Shown here piece after piece: positions 8,909 through 16,413 of a stretch of 64,000 nucleotides of DNA. Source of the DNA: Paraburkholderia sp041321145 (GTDB taxonomy: Bacteria; Pseudomonadota; Gammaproteobacteria; Burkholderiales; Burkholderiaceae); contig NZ_JBGGWA010000002.1 in assembly GCF_041321145.1 (NCBI RefSeq), positions 372,001-436,000 on the forward strand. Direction: 5' to 3'. Below the pieces are notes generated by a model. The model was not told the DNA's origin. It ran no database searches and saw only the letters and a program-made list of their open reading frames with translations. A program made the translations under genes and the position numbers. Each line of letters begins with the position of its first letter. The first letter of the stretch is position 1.

Positions 8909-11076
8909 ACGGCCCGCCGCCTGCCTCCTTCCCCGCCTTCGATGTCTCGAAGAGCGATCGCACCGATGCGCTGACCGTCGTCGGCCTGACGGTCACGTAT
9001 CGGATGCGCGGACGCGATCGCGAAGTGCTGCAAGACGTATCGTTTCGCATTCGGCGAGGCGAAGCGTACGGCCTCGTCGGCGAATCGGGATGCGGCAAAT
9101 CGACGGTCGCCATGGCGGCGCTGCGCTATCTGCCGCGCAACGGCAAGGTGAAGGCGGGCAAGATCATCATCGCCGGCCAGGACGTGCAGAAGCTCGATGC
9201 CGACGCTTTGCGGATGATGCGCGCGACTGCGATCTCGATGGTCTATCAGGATCCGGGACGCGCATTGAATCCCTCGCTGACGATCGCGCGGCAAGTCAGC
9301 GAAGCGTTCGAGGCAGCCGGTGTCTCGCGTGACGAAGCCGTGCAGCGTACCGTCGAAATCCTGAAACGCGTGCGCATCGCTTCGCCCGAGCGCGTGATGG
9401 ACAGCTATCCGCATCAACTGTCGGGCGGCATGCAGCAGCGCGTGGTCATCGCGATGGCGCTCGCATCGAACCCGGCCTTGCTGATTCTCGACGAACCGAC
9501 CACGGGTCTCGACGCCACCGTCGAAGCCGAAGTGCTCGACCTCGTTGCGCAACTGCGCGAGGAACTCGGCACCGCCGTGCTGTTCATCAGCCACAACCTC
9601 GCGGTGATCGGGCGGATGTGCGAACGCATTGGCGTGCTGTATGCCGGCAAGCTAGTCGAGGAAGGCGCAACCCAGGACGTGTTCGCACGACCACGGCATC
9701 CCTATACGGTTGGACTGCTGCGTTGTTTGCCGACTGAGGGGCGCAGCAAGGACACGGAACGGCTCGATACGATCGCGGGCAACTTGCCCTTGCCCGGTTC
9801 GGTCACGCAGGGCTGCATCTACGCGGACCGCTGCCGCCTCGCCAGCGACCGTTGCCGCCGTGAAGCGCCTCCGCCATATCGCGTGAGCGCCGCGCATGGC
9901 GATCAGATGGCGCGCTGCCACTACCACGAGCGCGCCATCGAACTGCCGCGCGCGGCTGCGGAAGCATTGCCCCGGCATGCCGATGCGTTGCGTGACGGCG
10001 AGCGCCCTGCACTCGTGCTGCGCGCGGAAAAACTCTCGAAGACTTTTCACGTGTCCGGCGCGCCGCTGCGTGCAGTGGACGATGTCTCGATCGATCTGGC
10101 GAGTGGCGAAACGCTCGGCCTCGTCGGCGAATCCGGCAGCGGCAAGACGACGCTCGCGAAACTGATGCTCGGCCTGCTCACGCCGGACGCGGGCAGCGTG
10201 CTCGAACTCGACGGCGCGCCACTCGCCGCGCGCGTCACGCGACGCAACGACGAGCAGGTCAAATCGCTGCAGATCGTTTTCCAGAATCCGGACTCGGCAC
10301 TCAATCGCGCACATTCGGTGAAGCGGCTGATCGGCCGCGCGCTGTCGCGCCTCACCGCGTTGCGTGGCGCCGCGATCGACGAACGGCTCACCACGTTGAC
10401 AGCGGCCGTGCGCTTGCCCGAACGCTACCTCGGCTCACGCACGCGGCAATTGTCGGGGGGACTCAAGCAGCGCGTGGCGATTGCGCGCGCGTTTGCCGGC
10501 GAGCCGCGCGTGGTGGTCTGCGACGAGCCCACCTCCGCGCTCGACGTCTCGGTGCAGGCCGCGATTCTTAACCTGCTCGCCGATCTGCAACGCGAGCGCG
10601 GCGTGAGCTACGTTTTTATCTCGCACGATTTGCACGTGGTGCGCTATCTGTCAGATCGCATCGCGGTGCTGTACCTCGGCAGGCTGCTGGAGATCGGACC
10701 AGCGGCCGCCGTGTTCGACGGACCCCACCATCCCTATACCGAAGCGCTTCTGTCTTCGGTGCCGACACTCGACGCGCACGCCGACAAGGGCCGCATACGC
10801 CTGTCCGGCGATCTGCCGAGCGCGGCATCGCCGCCTTCAGGTTGCGTGTTCCATACGCGCTGCCCGCGCAAACTCGGGGCGATCTGCGAACAGCAAGACC
10901 CGCCATTCCTCGAAGCGGGCACGAACGACGCCGCCCCGCCGCGCGTGCATCGCATCCGCTGCCATATCCCCGTCGACGAACTGCGTGCGCTGCAAGCCGC
11001 CACGCGCGACAACGCAGGCAAGGCCTCAGGCACCGGCTCGGAGAATGCCCCGCAAGATGCCGCGCGCAAGGAGTAG
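8905..11076 (+). CDS. ABC transporter ATP-binding protein, fused DppD-DppF
   Basis: A 723-aa protein with two complete ABC ATPase halves that power the upstream permeases. Walker A motifs are GESGCGKST (59-67) and GESGSGKTT (408-416); signature motifs are LSGGMQQR (about 172) and LSGGLKQR (about 516). Each half ends in the oligopeptide-ABC C-terminal Cys-rich stretch (CIYADRCRLASDRCRR; CVFHTRCPRKLGAIC), which in some relatives binds an Fe-S cluster. In many Dpp systems these are two genes; here they are one chain. It starts inside the dppC stop (ATGA, 8905-8908). No clear terminator follows. Confidence 0.93.
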   Translation: MNGPPPASFPAFDVSKSDRTDALTVVGLTVTYRMRGRDREVLQDVSFRIRRGEAYGLVGESGCGKSTVAMAALRYLPRNGKVKAGKIIIAGQDVQKLDADALRMMRATAISMVYQDPGRALNPSLTIARQVSEAFEAAGVSRDEAVQRTVEILKRVRIASPERVMDSYPHQLSGGMQQRVVIAMALASNPALLILDEPTTGLDATVEAEVLDLVAQLREELGTAVLFISHNLAVIGRMCERIGVLYAGKLVEEGATQDVFARPRHPYTVGLLRCLPTEGRSKDTERLDTIAGNLPLPGSVTQGCIYADRCRLASDRCRREAPPPYRVSAAHGDQMARCHYHERAIELPRAAAEALPRHADALRDGERPALVLRAEKLSKTFHVSGAPLRAVDDVSIDLASGETLGLVGESGSGKTTLAKLMLGLLTPDAGSVLELDGAPLAARVTRRNDEQVKSLQIVFQNPDSALNRAHSVKRLIGRALSRLTALRGAAIDERLTTLTAAVRLPERYLGSRTRQLSGGLKQRVAIARAFAGEPRVVVCDEPTSALDVSVQAAILNLLADLQRERGVSYVFISHDLHVVRYLSDRIAVLYLGRLLEIGPAAAVFDGPHHPYTEALLSSVPTLDAHADKGRIRLSGDLPSAASPPSGCVFHTRCPRKLGAICEQQDPPFLEAGTNDAAPPRVHRIRCHIPVDELRALQAATRDNAGKASGTGSENAPQDAARKE

Positions 11077-11395
11077 CGCCCGCTAACGCGGCTTTCAGAC
11101 CACGCGTTTCATCACCGCAACGTTTTCGAGCGTTTTTTCCGCGCGCGTATCGCACGCCCCTATTCGACGCCCGTCGCCGCAAGGCTTTGCGAGCAATGGC
11201 ATGGATATCGCTAAGTACGGTTCAGACATTCGAAGCTAAAGGAACACGGAGGGATCGGGCGCGCCGCTGGTGCGCATCGCCGGGGGCGCAACGCGATGCG
11301 CGACGAGGCCCGCGTTCAGACTGAGCCGTCGCTGACGAATCAGTATGGGAGATGGCGGCAATGAGGTGCCGGCGTTCCCTCGGGGGGGAGATGTG
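11077..11395. other. intergenic region before the Gly-rich protein gene
   Basis: No convincing gene is seen. It holds one sigma-54-like motif (11197-11212, listed separately) and the purine-rich GGGGGGGAG that acts as ribosome site of the following gene. Confidence 0.5.
11197..11212 (+). promoter_or_regulatory. possible sigma-54 promoter (-24/-12)
   Basis: TGGCATGGATATCGCT has the GG-N10-GC spacing of sigma-54 promoters and seven of the most conserved positions, but reads TCGCT where TTGCT is usual. It lies 184 bp before the Gly-rich gene. Such matches arise by chance in GC-rich DNA, so this is tentative. Confidence 0.3.
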
Positions 11396-12169
11396 ATGAA
11401 GACCAGAAAATTCAATCAGCACTACTGCAGGATTATACGGAATGCCGCAATCGTGGCCGGCGTGACCTTGCTGGTGACCCAGGTTGCGTATCCGGCATCG
11501 ACCGATGTGATCCCCAAGTGGATCGTGCTTGCCGACACGCCATTGCCAGCCAGCGGCGCGCATGCCGCAACGCAACTCGTGCCGGACGACGGCTCGGCGG
11601 CAGGCGCGGTGGCCACCGGCGTCGCGCCCGGAGAAACGACCGCTGCCGACGATGCGGCCCTGGTGTTCCGGCCGCGTGACTGTACAGGCATCAACATCGG
11701 TGTGTGCGCGCAGCATGGCGGCGGCAACGGCAGCAACGGCGCTGCGAGCGCGAGCAACAGTGGCGCGGGCGCAAGCGGAAATGGTGCGGGCGCCGCCGGC
11801 GCAGCGGCAGGCTCGGGGAGCGGCGGTGGTAAGGGTAACGGTGGCGGCGGTGGTGGCGGTAGCGGTGGCGGTAGCGGTGGTGGTAGCGGTGGCGGAAGTA
11901 GCGGCGGAAGTAGCGGCGGAAGTAGCGGTGGCGGAAGTAGCGGCGGCGGAAGTAGCGGCGGCAGCAGCGGCGGTTGCGGTGGTTCCAGCGGCGGCTCAGC
12001 CGGTGGAAAAGGAGGTGGCCCCGGTAGCGGCGGTGGCTTCGGTGGTGGTTTTGGCGGCGGCTTCGGTGGCGGGTTCGGCGGCGGCTTTGGCGGAGGCTTC
12101 GGCGGCGGTCACGGAGGCAAGGGTAGCGGCGGTAGCGGTGGTGGCAATGGCGGAGGGAACGGGCACTAG
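11396..12169 (+). CDS. exported glycine/serine-rich repeat protein
   Basis: A 257-aa protein with a basic N-terminus and hydrophobic segment (NAAIVAGVTLLVTQVAY, about 15-31) that acts as a signal peptide or anchor. Residues about 60-105 are Ala/Thr-rich with CTGINIGVCAQ; after that the chain is nearly pure Gly/Ser, then tandem FGGG repeats, ending in GKGSGGSGGGNGGGNGH. It may be a surface, matrix or cell-wall-like structural protein, but no function is known. I chose ATG 11396 (GGAG at 11387-11390); an in-frame ATG at 11345 adds 17 residues without a ribosome site. Low complexity means length may vary between strains. Confidence 0.72.
   Translation: MKTRKFNQHYCRIIRNAAIVAGVTLLVTQVAYPASTDVIPKWIVLADTPLPASGAHAATQLVPDDGSAAGAVATGVAPGETTAADDAALVFRPRDCTGINIGVCAQHGGGNGSNGAASASNSGAGASGNGAGAAGAAAGSGSGGGKGNGGGGGGGSGGGSGGGSGGGSSGGSSGGSSGGGSSGGGSSGGSSGGCGGSSGGSAGGKGGGPGSGGGFGGGFGGGFGGGFGGGFGGGFGGGHGGKGSGGSGGGNGGGNGH
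11825..12165 (+). repeat. in-frame short tandem repeats coding Gly/Ser and FGGG
   Basis: Tandem 12-bp-like units (AGTAGCGGCGGA type, about 11899-11960) and later GGCTTCGGCGGC-type units (about 12035-12110) code for SSGG and FGGG repeats. All units keep the frame, so copy-number change would alter length only. Confidence 0.75.
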
Positions 12170-12184
12170 CAGTCGCCCGCTCTT

Positions 12185-12212
12185 CGGGTAGGGGGCCCCC
12201 GCGCCCTACCCG
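12185..12212 (+). terminator. hairpin after the Gly-rich gene
   Basis: CGGGTAGGG (12185-12193) pairs perfectly with CCCTACCCG (12204-12212) across a 10-nt loop. There is no T run, so it could be a Rho-aided or weak terminator or an RNA 3' stabiliser. Confidence 0.55.
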
Positions 12213-12474
12213 TCGCTAACCACAGACCTGCGTCCCGTCCGCAGCCCGCCGGCGTCGGCGGTGACGTTTCGATCCCCCGGTCGAGCGTCACCGCCCGAGG
12301 CCGGTTGGATTCGACAGCGCACGCAGGCGGCGCGATACATCGGCGCGAACCGCAAGCATGCAGCGCTCGCACACGCTTAAAACCAAAACAATCGTTCGTG
12401 TCGTGCGTGACTGGAACCAAACCGAAGCGATTGCCTCATATCAAATTCAACGTTCGATATGAGGGCACTACAAC
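12213..12474. other. intergenic region before the Rap1a-like gene
   Basis: No gene is visible. The end is AT-richer (ATATCAAATTCAACGTTCGATATGAGGGC, read in two parts around 12438-12465), where ATATCAAATT and the TTCGATAT half give a partial inverted repeat of ATATCgAA; this may be the promoter or operator of the gene at 12475. Confidence 0.35.
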
Positions 12475-12957
12475 ATGCAACGAAACGTCCCCCGCTCCAT
12501 GGCAAGTACGGCCACCGGCCTGCTGATGGTCACCGCCCTGGGCCTCGCATCGCTCGCCCATGCGCAAAAACCTGCGCAAGCCCCCACTACGTCGGCACAG
12601 CCGCAGCCACAATCCATGTCGCAAGCCGCGCCGCCGGTCGATCCCACCTTCTCCGCCTATTCGCTCGCGCAAACCTGCAAACGGAAAACCGACAATGTCG
12701 CGCAAGGCCAATGCGTCGGCGCGATCCGCGGCATCATCCACGGCTATCAGTACGGCGTGCTGTTCCTCGGTCAGCGCGCGTCGCTGCCGCCGAACGAAAC
12801 CCAGCGTGTCTCGCTGTGTTTGCGCAACACGCAGGTCTCGTCGATCGTCGACGAATTCGTGGCCGATGCCGCCCAGGTCAACGAAGATTCGCTCAAGCAC
12901 ACGCCCGCTGAAGTCGCCGTACTGGGCTCCGTGCACATGCACCACGGATGCAATTAA
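12475..12957 (+). CDS. Rap1a/Tai-like exported protein
   Basis: A 160-aa secreted protein with signal peptide (cleavage after AHA, about 30) and a Pro/Gln-rich linker, then a Rap1a/Tai-like domain: LAQTCKRK, GQCVGAIRGIIHGYQYG (about 81-97), a central LCLRNTQVSSIVDEFVAD helix and a final HHGC. Four Cys in the mature part fit the two disulfides of the family. Characterised Rap1a/Tai proteins neutralise type VI amidase effectors in the periplasm. No T6SS gene or Tae4-like effector gene is nearby, so it is an orphan and may serve another role. Family call is moderate. Confidence 0.65.
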   Translation: MQRNVPRSMASTATGLLMVTALGLASLAHAQKPAQAPTTSAQPQPQSMSQAAPPVDPTFSAYSLAQTCKRKTDNVAQGQCVGAIRGIIHGYQYGVLFLGQRASLPPNETQRVSLCLRNTQVSSIVDEFVADAAQVNEDSLKHTPAEVAVLGSVHMHHGCN

Positions 12958-13028
12958 GGATACCGGCGCAGCGTGCCGCGAGCGGCGGCCCGCAAGGCCT
13001 GCTGCAAGTCGAACGGCCGCTGCCGCAC

Positions 13029-13874
13029 TTAGAGCATTTCGAGTGGCCGCTTGCCACGCGGTGGTTTGAAGTAAGTGTCGATAGCGGCGAGTTCATGAGC
13101 GCCGAGTTGCAGTTGCGACGCGCGATGGTTGTCGCGCACGTGCTCGACGCGGCCCGCCTTCGGAATCGCGAACACCCCGGGCTTTTGCAGCACCCACGCG
13201 AGCGCCACCTGAAACACCGAGACGCCGCGTGCGTCGGCGATGTCGTCCAGCGGCGAACGCTTCGGCAAGCGCGCGTGATCGACCGGGCTGTATGCCATCG
13301 CCGGCATCGCATGCTCGGCGAGCCAGGGCAACAGGTCGAATTCCGGCCCGCGGCGCGCGACGTTGTAGAGAATCTGATTGGTCGCGCACGCCTCGCCGCC
13401 CGGTGTGGCAACAAGTTCTTCCATATCGTCGGTATCGAAGTTGCTGACGCCCCAATGCCGGATCTTGCCCGCGCGGCGCAATGCCTCGAAGGCCTCGACC
13501 GTTTCCGCGAGCGGCACCGAGCCGCGCCAGTGCAGCAGATACAGATCGAGCCGATCGGTTTTCAGGCGCTTGAGGCTCTGCTCGCAAGCCGCGATCGCAC
13601 CACGCCGGCCGGCGTTATGCGGATACACCTTGCTGACGAGAAACACCTGATCGCGCAGCCCCGTCAGCGCTTCGCCGACGAGCGATTCGGTCGCGCCGTC
13701 GCCATACATTTCCGCGGTATCGATCAGCGTCATGCCCAGTTCAATGCCGCATTGCAGCGCGGCGATTTCAGCCGCGCGGCGCGCGGGCTGTTCACCCATC
13801 TCCCAGGTGCCCTGCCCCAGTTTCGGAATGCGTTCGCCGTCGGGCAGGCTAACGCTTGCGATGTCGGTCGTCAT
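13029..13874 (-). CDS. aldo/keto reductase
   Basis: A 281-aa NAD(P)H-dependent oxidoreductase of the AKR superfamily. The AKR tetrad is readable: Asp in LIDTAEMYG, Tyr in the same motif, Lys in VSKVYPHNA and His in YLLHWRG; the C-terminal part has VFQVALAWVLQKPGVFAIPKAGRVEHVRDN, the cofactor-binding stretch. I chose ATG 13874, with CGAGGAGAA just before it; the frame stays open another 121 codons upstream with no homology. It is transcribed alone, divergent from the GntR regulator. The substrate is unknown. Confidence 0.9.
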   Translation of the reverse strand: MTTDIASVSLPDGERIPKLGQGTWEMGEQPARRAAEIAALQCGIELGMTLIDTAEMYGDGATESLVGEALTGLRDQVFLVSKVYPHNAGRRGAIAACEQSLKRLKTDRLDLYLLHWRGSVPLAETVEAFEALRRAGKIRHWGVSNFDTDDMEELVATPGGEACATNQILYNVARRGPEFDLLPWLAEHAMPAMAYSPVDHARLPKRSPLDDIADARGVSVFQVALAWVLQKPGVFAIPKAGRVEHVRDNHRASQLQLGAHELAAIDTYFKPPRGKRPLEML

Positions 13875-14074
13875 GCTTTCTCCTCGAAGTGCCTGGATGT
13901 GCGGCGATGCCCGTACCCTGATGCACGCGGGCGAATGCGCGGCGCGTGCCACGGAAATCATAGCGACGAGTTTAGCGGTTGAACGGACACCCGATCGGCC
14001 ACCAGGCAAAAGCCCGCTATAACGGAGTGCGCCGATGTCATAGAATTGCCCCTTGCCCTTTTTGCGTGAGCCCC

Positions 14075-14821
14075 ATGACCTCTGCCTCGGAAGACCGCTG
14101 GCGCGACCTGCGCCCGGACCCGGAAAGCGACACGCCGCTATATCTGCAACTTGCTCGCAAGCTCGGCAGTGCGATTCACGAAAACCGTTGGAACGCCGGG
14201 GAGGCGCTGCCTTCGGAGCGCGTGCTGTCCGAGGCACTCGGCGTATCGCGGATCACGTCGCGCAAGGCGATTGCCTTACTGGTCGAACAGGGATTGATTC
14301 GCCGCACTCAAGGTGCCGGCAGCTTCATCACGCCACGGTATGAAGATCCGCTGTCGCGTCTATCGAGTTTCAGCGAGATGCTGCGGCGGCGCGGCTTCAC
14401 GCCGAGCTCGAAGTGGTTGTCGCGGGAGATTTCGCCCGCCAATCGTGACGAGGTGATTCAGCTCGGCTTATCGCCGGCAGCTGCCGTGACCCGATTGCGC
14501 CGCCTGCGGCTGGCCGACGGCATCGTGATGGCCGTGGAGAATTCGACCTTCCCTGCTGCGATGATTCCTGATCCTCAGGCGATCGGCGATTCGTTGTACA
14601 CGTATCTGGAGAATCGCGGGCTGACGATTGTGCGCGCGCTGCAGCATTTTCGCGCGGTAAACGCGAGCGAAGAGATCGCGCAGCAGATGAGCATCGCCCC
14701 CAACGAGGCACTGTTGCTGATCACGCGCGTGGGCTATACCGCTGATCAGCGGGCGATCGAGTTGACGGACACCTACTGCCGGAACGATTACTACGATTTC
14801 GTCGCGGAACTTAGAAAATAG
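14075..14821 (+). CDS. GntR family regulator, HutC/UTRA subfamily
   Basis: A 248-aa repressor-type protein. Residues about 20-85 form the GntR winged helix (GEALPSERVLSEALGVSRITSRKAIALLVEQGLIRRTQGAGSFI) and about 100-245 the UTRA effector domain, which usually binds a small metabolite such as a sugar phosphate or histidine intermediate. The sequence resembles the NagR/DasR-type regulators of N-acetylglucosamine use in Burkholderia, but no nag gene lies next to it; that link is from memory of family members, not shown here. ATG 14075 is the best start by homology, though its ribosome site is weak. Confidence 0.85.
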   Translation: MTSASEDRWRDLRPDPESDTPLYLQLARKLGSAIHENRWNAGEALPSERVLSEALGVSRITSRKAIALLVEQGLIRRTQGAGSFITPRYEDPLSRLSSFSEMLRRRGFTPSSKWLSREISPANRDEVIQLGLSPAAAVTRLRRLRLADGIVMAVENSTFPAAMIPDPQAIGDSLYTYLENRGLTIVRALQHFRAVNASEEIAQQMSIAPNEALLLITRVGYTADQRAIELTDTYCRNDYYDFVAELRK

Positions 14822-14906
14822 TCTTTTGCCCACGCGGCGCCTTTTCCGGCGCACCTTCGGCCGAGTGCGGCAGGCAAGCAGCGAGGCGCCGTGCAGGCAA
14901 AAGCCT

Positions 14907-16298
14907 TCACGCCCAGTTAGCCTCGTGCGCGCCTATCCGAGCCGGCGGCAACGCAAAATAAGCTGGCGTCTCCTCCAGACTCTCAGCCGGCAGAACGCCC
15001 AGAACACGCCCGAACTCGGACTGCACGGTCGCGAGGCAATCCCGGACGTCATCGATCGAAACATCGGGAGCCTTCCAGCCATCGGGAAGTAACCCAAACG
15101 ACTGCAACCACCGCCCCGTCTGTGCGAGCGAAACCCGCACATGCCAGCTCCCACCTTCGGTGGCCCGCCGCCTCAAAGCGACCATTGCGCCGAAAGCAGC
15201 CAGATATCCAGTCGCATGATCCAACGCCTGGCAAGGCAGATGCTTAGGCTCGTCCCATGCCGCCGCCTGACGTTCAGTAAAAGCAATTCCACTGGCAGAC
15301 TGCACCAGACTGTCGAACCCGCGCCGCCCAGCCCAAGGCCCCTCGTGCCCATAAGCACACACCGACACATAAACTATCCCCGGCCGCGCCCGCGCCAGTT
15401 CCTCGGGGCCCAACCCGCGCGCCGCCAGAGCCCCTGGCCGATAGGCCTGCAAGAACACATCGGCACCTCCCACCAGGCCAAGTAGCTTCTCGCGGCCGCC
15501 CGCATCGCGCAGATCGACCACTGCCGAGCGCTTGCCACGCCCGTTGTCGATCACCAGCGGCGCAATGTTCGGCAAATGCGGACCGTTGATCATCAACACC
15601 TCGGCGCCATGCTGCGCAAGCGCCCTCCCTGCCACCGGCCCCGCAATGATGCGCGACAGGTCCAGCACTCGGACACCTCCCAGCGGCCGGTCCGCACGGC
15701 CCCTCAGCGGTGGCTCGACCGGCGCGTCGCCGATGCGCTCGATCTCGAACAGCGGCAAGCCCGCAATCGCTTTCGCCTGATCGAGCGCGGCCCACTCATC
15801 GGGCGTGCGAATCAGCGCAGCGCACAAACCGGCGTCGGCGAGCGTCTGGTCGAGCGATTCGCCATCCCAGCCGTGAATCGCCTCGGCCACCGCCGCGCGA
15901 TCATTCGCGCAGCCGAGCACCTTCAGCACGCCTTCGAGATGATGTGGAAAGTTCGTGTGCAGTTGAATCCAGCGGTCGTCTCGCGTCGCGTAGAAACCTG
16001 TCACCGGGTCACGCAAGGCGGGCGGCGGACCATCGTCAATGCGCAGATAGCGCTCGCTGCGAAACGCGGCAAGCGCGCGGCGCATTTCCACCGTGACATG
16101 TTGCCCGTGCCCTGTACGCAAGCGATGGTATTCGGCAGCCGCAAGGCCGGTCGCGGCGATGGTCGCCGAGGCCAACGCGCCGACCCGGTAGACCGACGGC
16201 AAGCCCGGATCGGTGCCGGCAAGCGAGACGGACCCGAGCGCGGTCGGGTCGCATCCCGCGACTGTCCAGATATGTTTGAGAGCGAGTTCGGGCGTCAT
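14907..16298 (-). CDS. CaiB/BaiF CoA-transferase family protein, partly duplicated
   Basis: A protein of 463 aa from ATG 16298 (466 from GTG 16307) belonging to family III CoA transferases. The normal N-terminal Rossmann half begins only near residue 209 (GGVRVLDLSRIIAGPVAGR) and runs through the motif with the likely catalytic Asp363 (QALDHATGY). The first ~200 residues instead resemble the middle and small domain of the same family (GHGQHVTVEMRRALAAFRSE, then GFYATRDDRWIQLHTNFPHH), with Ala where the catalytic Asp would be. It is divergent from the HTH-citrate synthase gene, 100 bp away, which suggests joint function in acyl-CoA metabolism. Numbering here is from GTG 16307. Confidence 0.82.
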   Translation of the reverse strand: MTPELALKHIWTVAGCDPTALGSVSLAGTDPGLPSVYRVGALASATIAATGLAAAEYHRLRTGHGQHVTVEMRRALAAFRSERYLRIDDGPPPALRDPVTGFYATRDDRWIQLHTNFPHHLEGVLKVLGCANDRAAVAEAIHGWDGESLDQTLADAGLCAALIRTPDEWAALDQAKAIAGLPLFEIERIGDAPVEPPLRGRADRPLGGVRVLDLSRIIAGPVAGRALAQHGAEVLMINGPHLPNIAPLVIDNGRGKRSAVVDLRDAGGREKLLGLVGGADVFLQAYRPGALAARGLGPEELARARPGIVYVSVCAYGHEGPWAGRRGFDSLVQSASGIAFTERQAAAWDEPKHLPCQALDHATGYLAAFGAMVALRRRATEGGSWHVRVSLAQTGRWLQSFGLLPDGWKAPDVSIDDVRDCLATVQSEFGRVLGVLPAESLEETPAYFALPPARIGAHEANWA

Positions 16299-16354
16299 GG
16301 GGTTCACGTCGAAGCAGGAAGAAGTGAACCGAGTCTAGAATTTCGCCCTGCCTC

Positions 16355-16391
16355 AATCAATCTTGATTATGATAATCAACATATATTGATT
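16355..16391. promoter_or_regulatory. double inverted-repeat operator between divergent genes
   Basis: Two inverted repeats of the same half-site lie side by side: AATCAA (16355-16360) / TTGATT (16363-16368), then AATCAA (16374-16379) / TTGATT (16386-16391). The AT-rich block also likely contains the overlapping divergent promoters. It is a natural candidate for binding by the HTH domain of the neighbouring citrate-synthase-like protein. Confidence 0.6.
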
Positions 16392-16413
16392 TCTTCGGTT
16401 TCCGCGCGTTTCC

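Noticed and set aside
13875..14237. Upstream extension of the aldo/keto reductase frame
   Set aside because: No homology, overlaps the divergent GntR start, and GAGGAG before ATG 13874 marks the real start.
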